Assembly (NCBI GenBank): GCA_041687675.1
Contig: JAWLBM010000048.1
Coordinates: 1-36,612, forward strand
DNA: 36,612 bases
Source of the DNA: JAWLBM01 sp041687675
Lineage (GTDB): Bacteria; Pseudomonadota; Alphaproteobacteria; Rhizobiales; Pleomorphomonadaceae
Direction of reading: 5' to 3'
Within the stretch, counting starts at the first letter, position 1. Each line of letters starts with the position of its first letter. The notes under the pieces were generated by a model. The model saw only the letters and a list, made by a program, of their open reading frames with translations. It had not been told where the DNA came from and made no database searches. Shown here piece by piece: positions 36,351 to 36,612 of this stretch. Position numbers and translations under genes: made by a program.

Positions 36351-36612
36351 GCGCGGCCGCGCGGGAGGGGCGGGTCCGGAGGGCTCCGCCCTGCCTCCGG
36401 CCGCCGGGGTTCACCCCTCATCCGCCGGCATCCGCCGGCACCTTCTCCCGCAAGGGGAGAAGGGGAGCCTGCCCGGCCCCCGGGGCCTTCAACCGGCCGG
36501 CGGAGTGCATCCCTTCTCCCCTGGGGGAGAAGGCGCCCGAAGGGCGGATGAGGCGGGACTCCCTCCGCATCCCTTCTCCCCTGGGGGAGAAGGTGCCCGA
36601 AGGGCGGATGAG
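36351..36612. repeat. Cluster of CTTCTCCC/GGATGAG dispersed repeats after gcvPA
   Basis: One copy in reverse orientation lies at 36414-36465 (CCCCTCATCCG ... ACCTTCTCCCGC ... GAGAAGGGG). Two direct copies lie at 36511-36553 and 36571-36612 (CCCTTCTCCC, GGGGGAGAAGG, CGAAGGGCGGATGAG), 60 bp apart in tandem. They belong to the same family as 19989-20148. The remaining bases (36351-36413) show no gene start that I can support. Confidence 0.88.

Overview
This window comes from a GC-rich alphaproteobacterium, most likely a member of the Rhizobiales (Hyphomicrobiales). The evidence is very high GC with strong GC3 bias, and several gene neighbourhoods that are typical of that order from family knowledge: cobT divergent from cobS followed by a DUF1289 gene, sfsA divergent from a molybdopterin-binding CinA-like gene followed by gpt, and a DciA/DUF721 gene followed by a DsbA-like gene. 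Two families of short dispersed palindromic repeats common in this group are also present. No rRNA, tRNA, CRISPR array, transposase or phage gene was recognised.

Layout. 1-1198 (minus): 3' truncated gene for a secreted collagen-like protein with a 36-bp tandem repeat. 1439-7886: housekeeping and transport genes (SLC13/RCK_C permease, WYL regulator, sfsA, CinA-like protein, gpt, short RlpA, Lrp/AsnC regulator). 8149-9684: PleC/DivJ-like membrane histidine kinase. 9720-12147: cobT / cobS, DUF1289 and a membrane stub that looks like the N-terminal third of a TIGR02281-type aspartic protease, ending in a 38-bp tandem repeat. 12555-15851: ArsR regulator, cytochrome c, dusA, TauE/SafE permease.

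15923-28485 is the most coherent block: a complete-looking route from dihydropyrimidines to acetyl-CoA. It holds an NMT1/THI5-type ABC importer (binding protein, two permeases, ATPase), dihydropyrimidinase, an M20-family N-carbamoyl-beta-alanine amidohydrolase, beta-alanine:pyruvate aminotransferase and CoA-acylating (methyl)malonate-semialdehyde dehydrogenase, plus a XRE-cupin regulator and a RutR-type TetR repressor. Two RutR-like operators are visible, one over the hydA promoter and one in front of rutR. The first enzyme, dihydropyrimidine dehydrogenase, is not in the window. A Phd/PIN toxin-antitoxin pair with a perfect 22-bp palindrome sits inside the block, and its toxin stop codon overlaps the start codon of the amidohydrolase gene.

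28637-32868: a small two-TM protein of unknown function in less GC-rich DNA, a Tat-exported DsbA-like oxidoreductase, DciA/DUF721, a FliK-like/FhlB pair resembling detached flagellar export-switch parts, and a HAD phosphatase. 33127-36350: tandem glycine riboswitch followed by gcvT, gcvH and gcvPA. The window ends in dispersed repeats where gcvPB would be expected.
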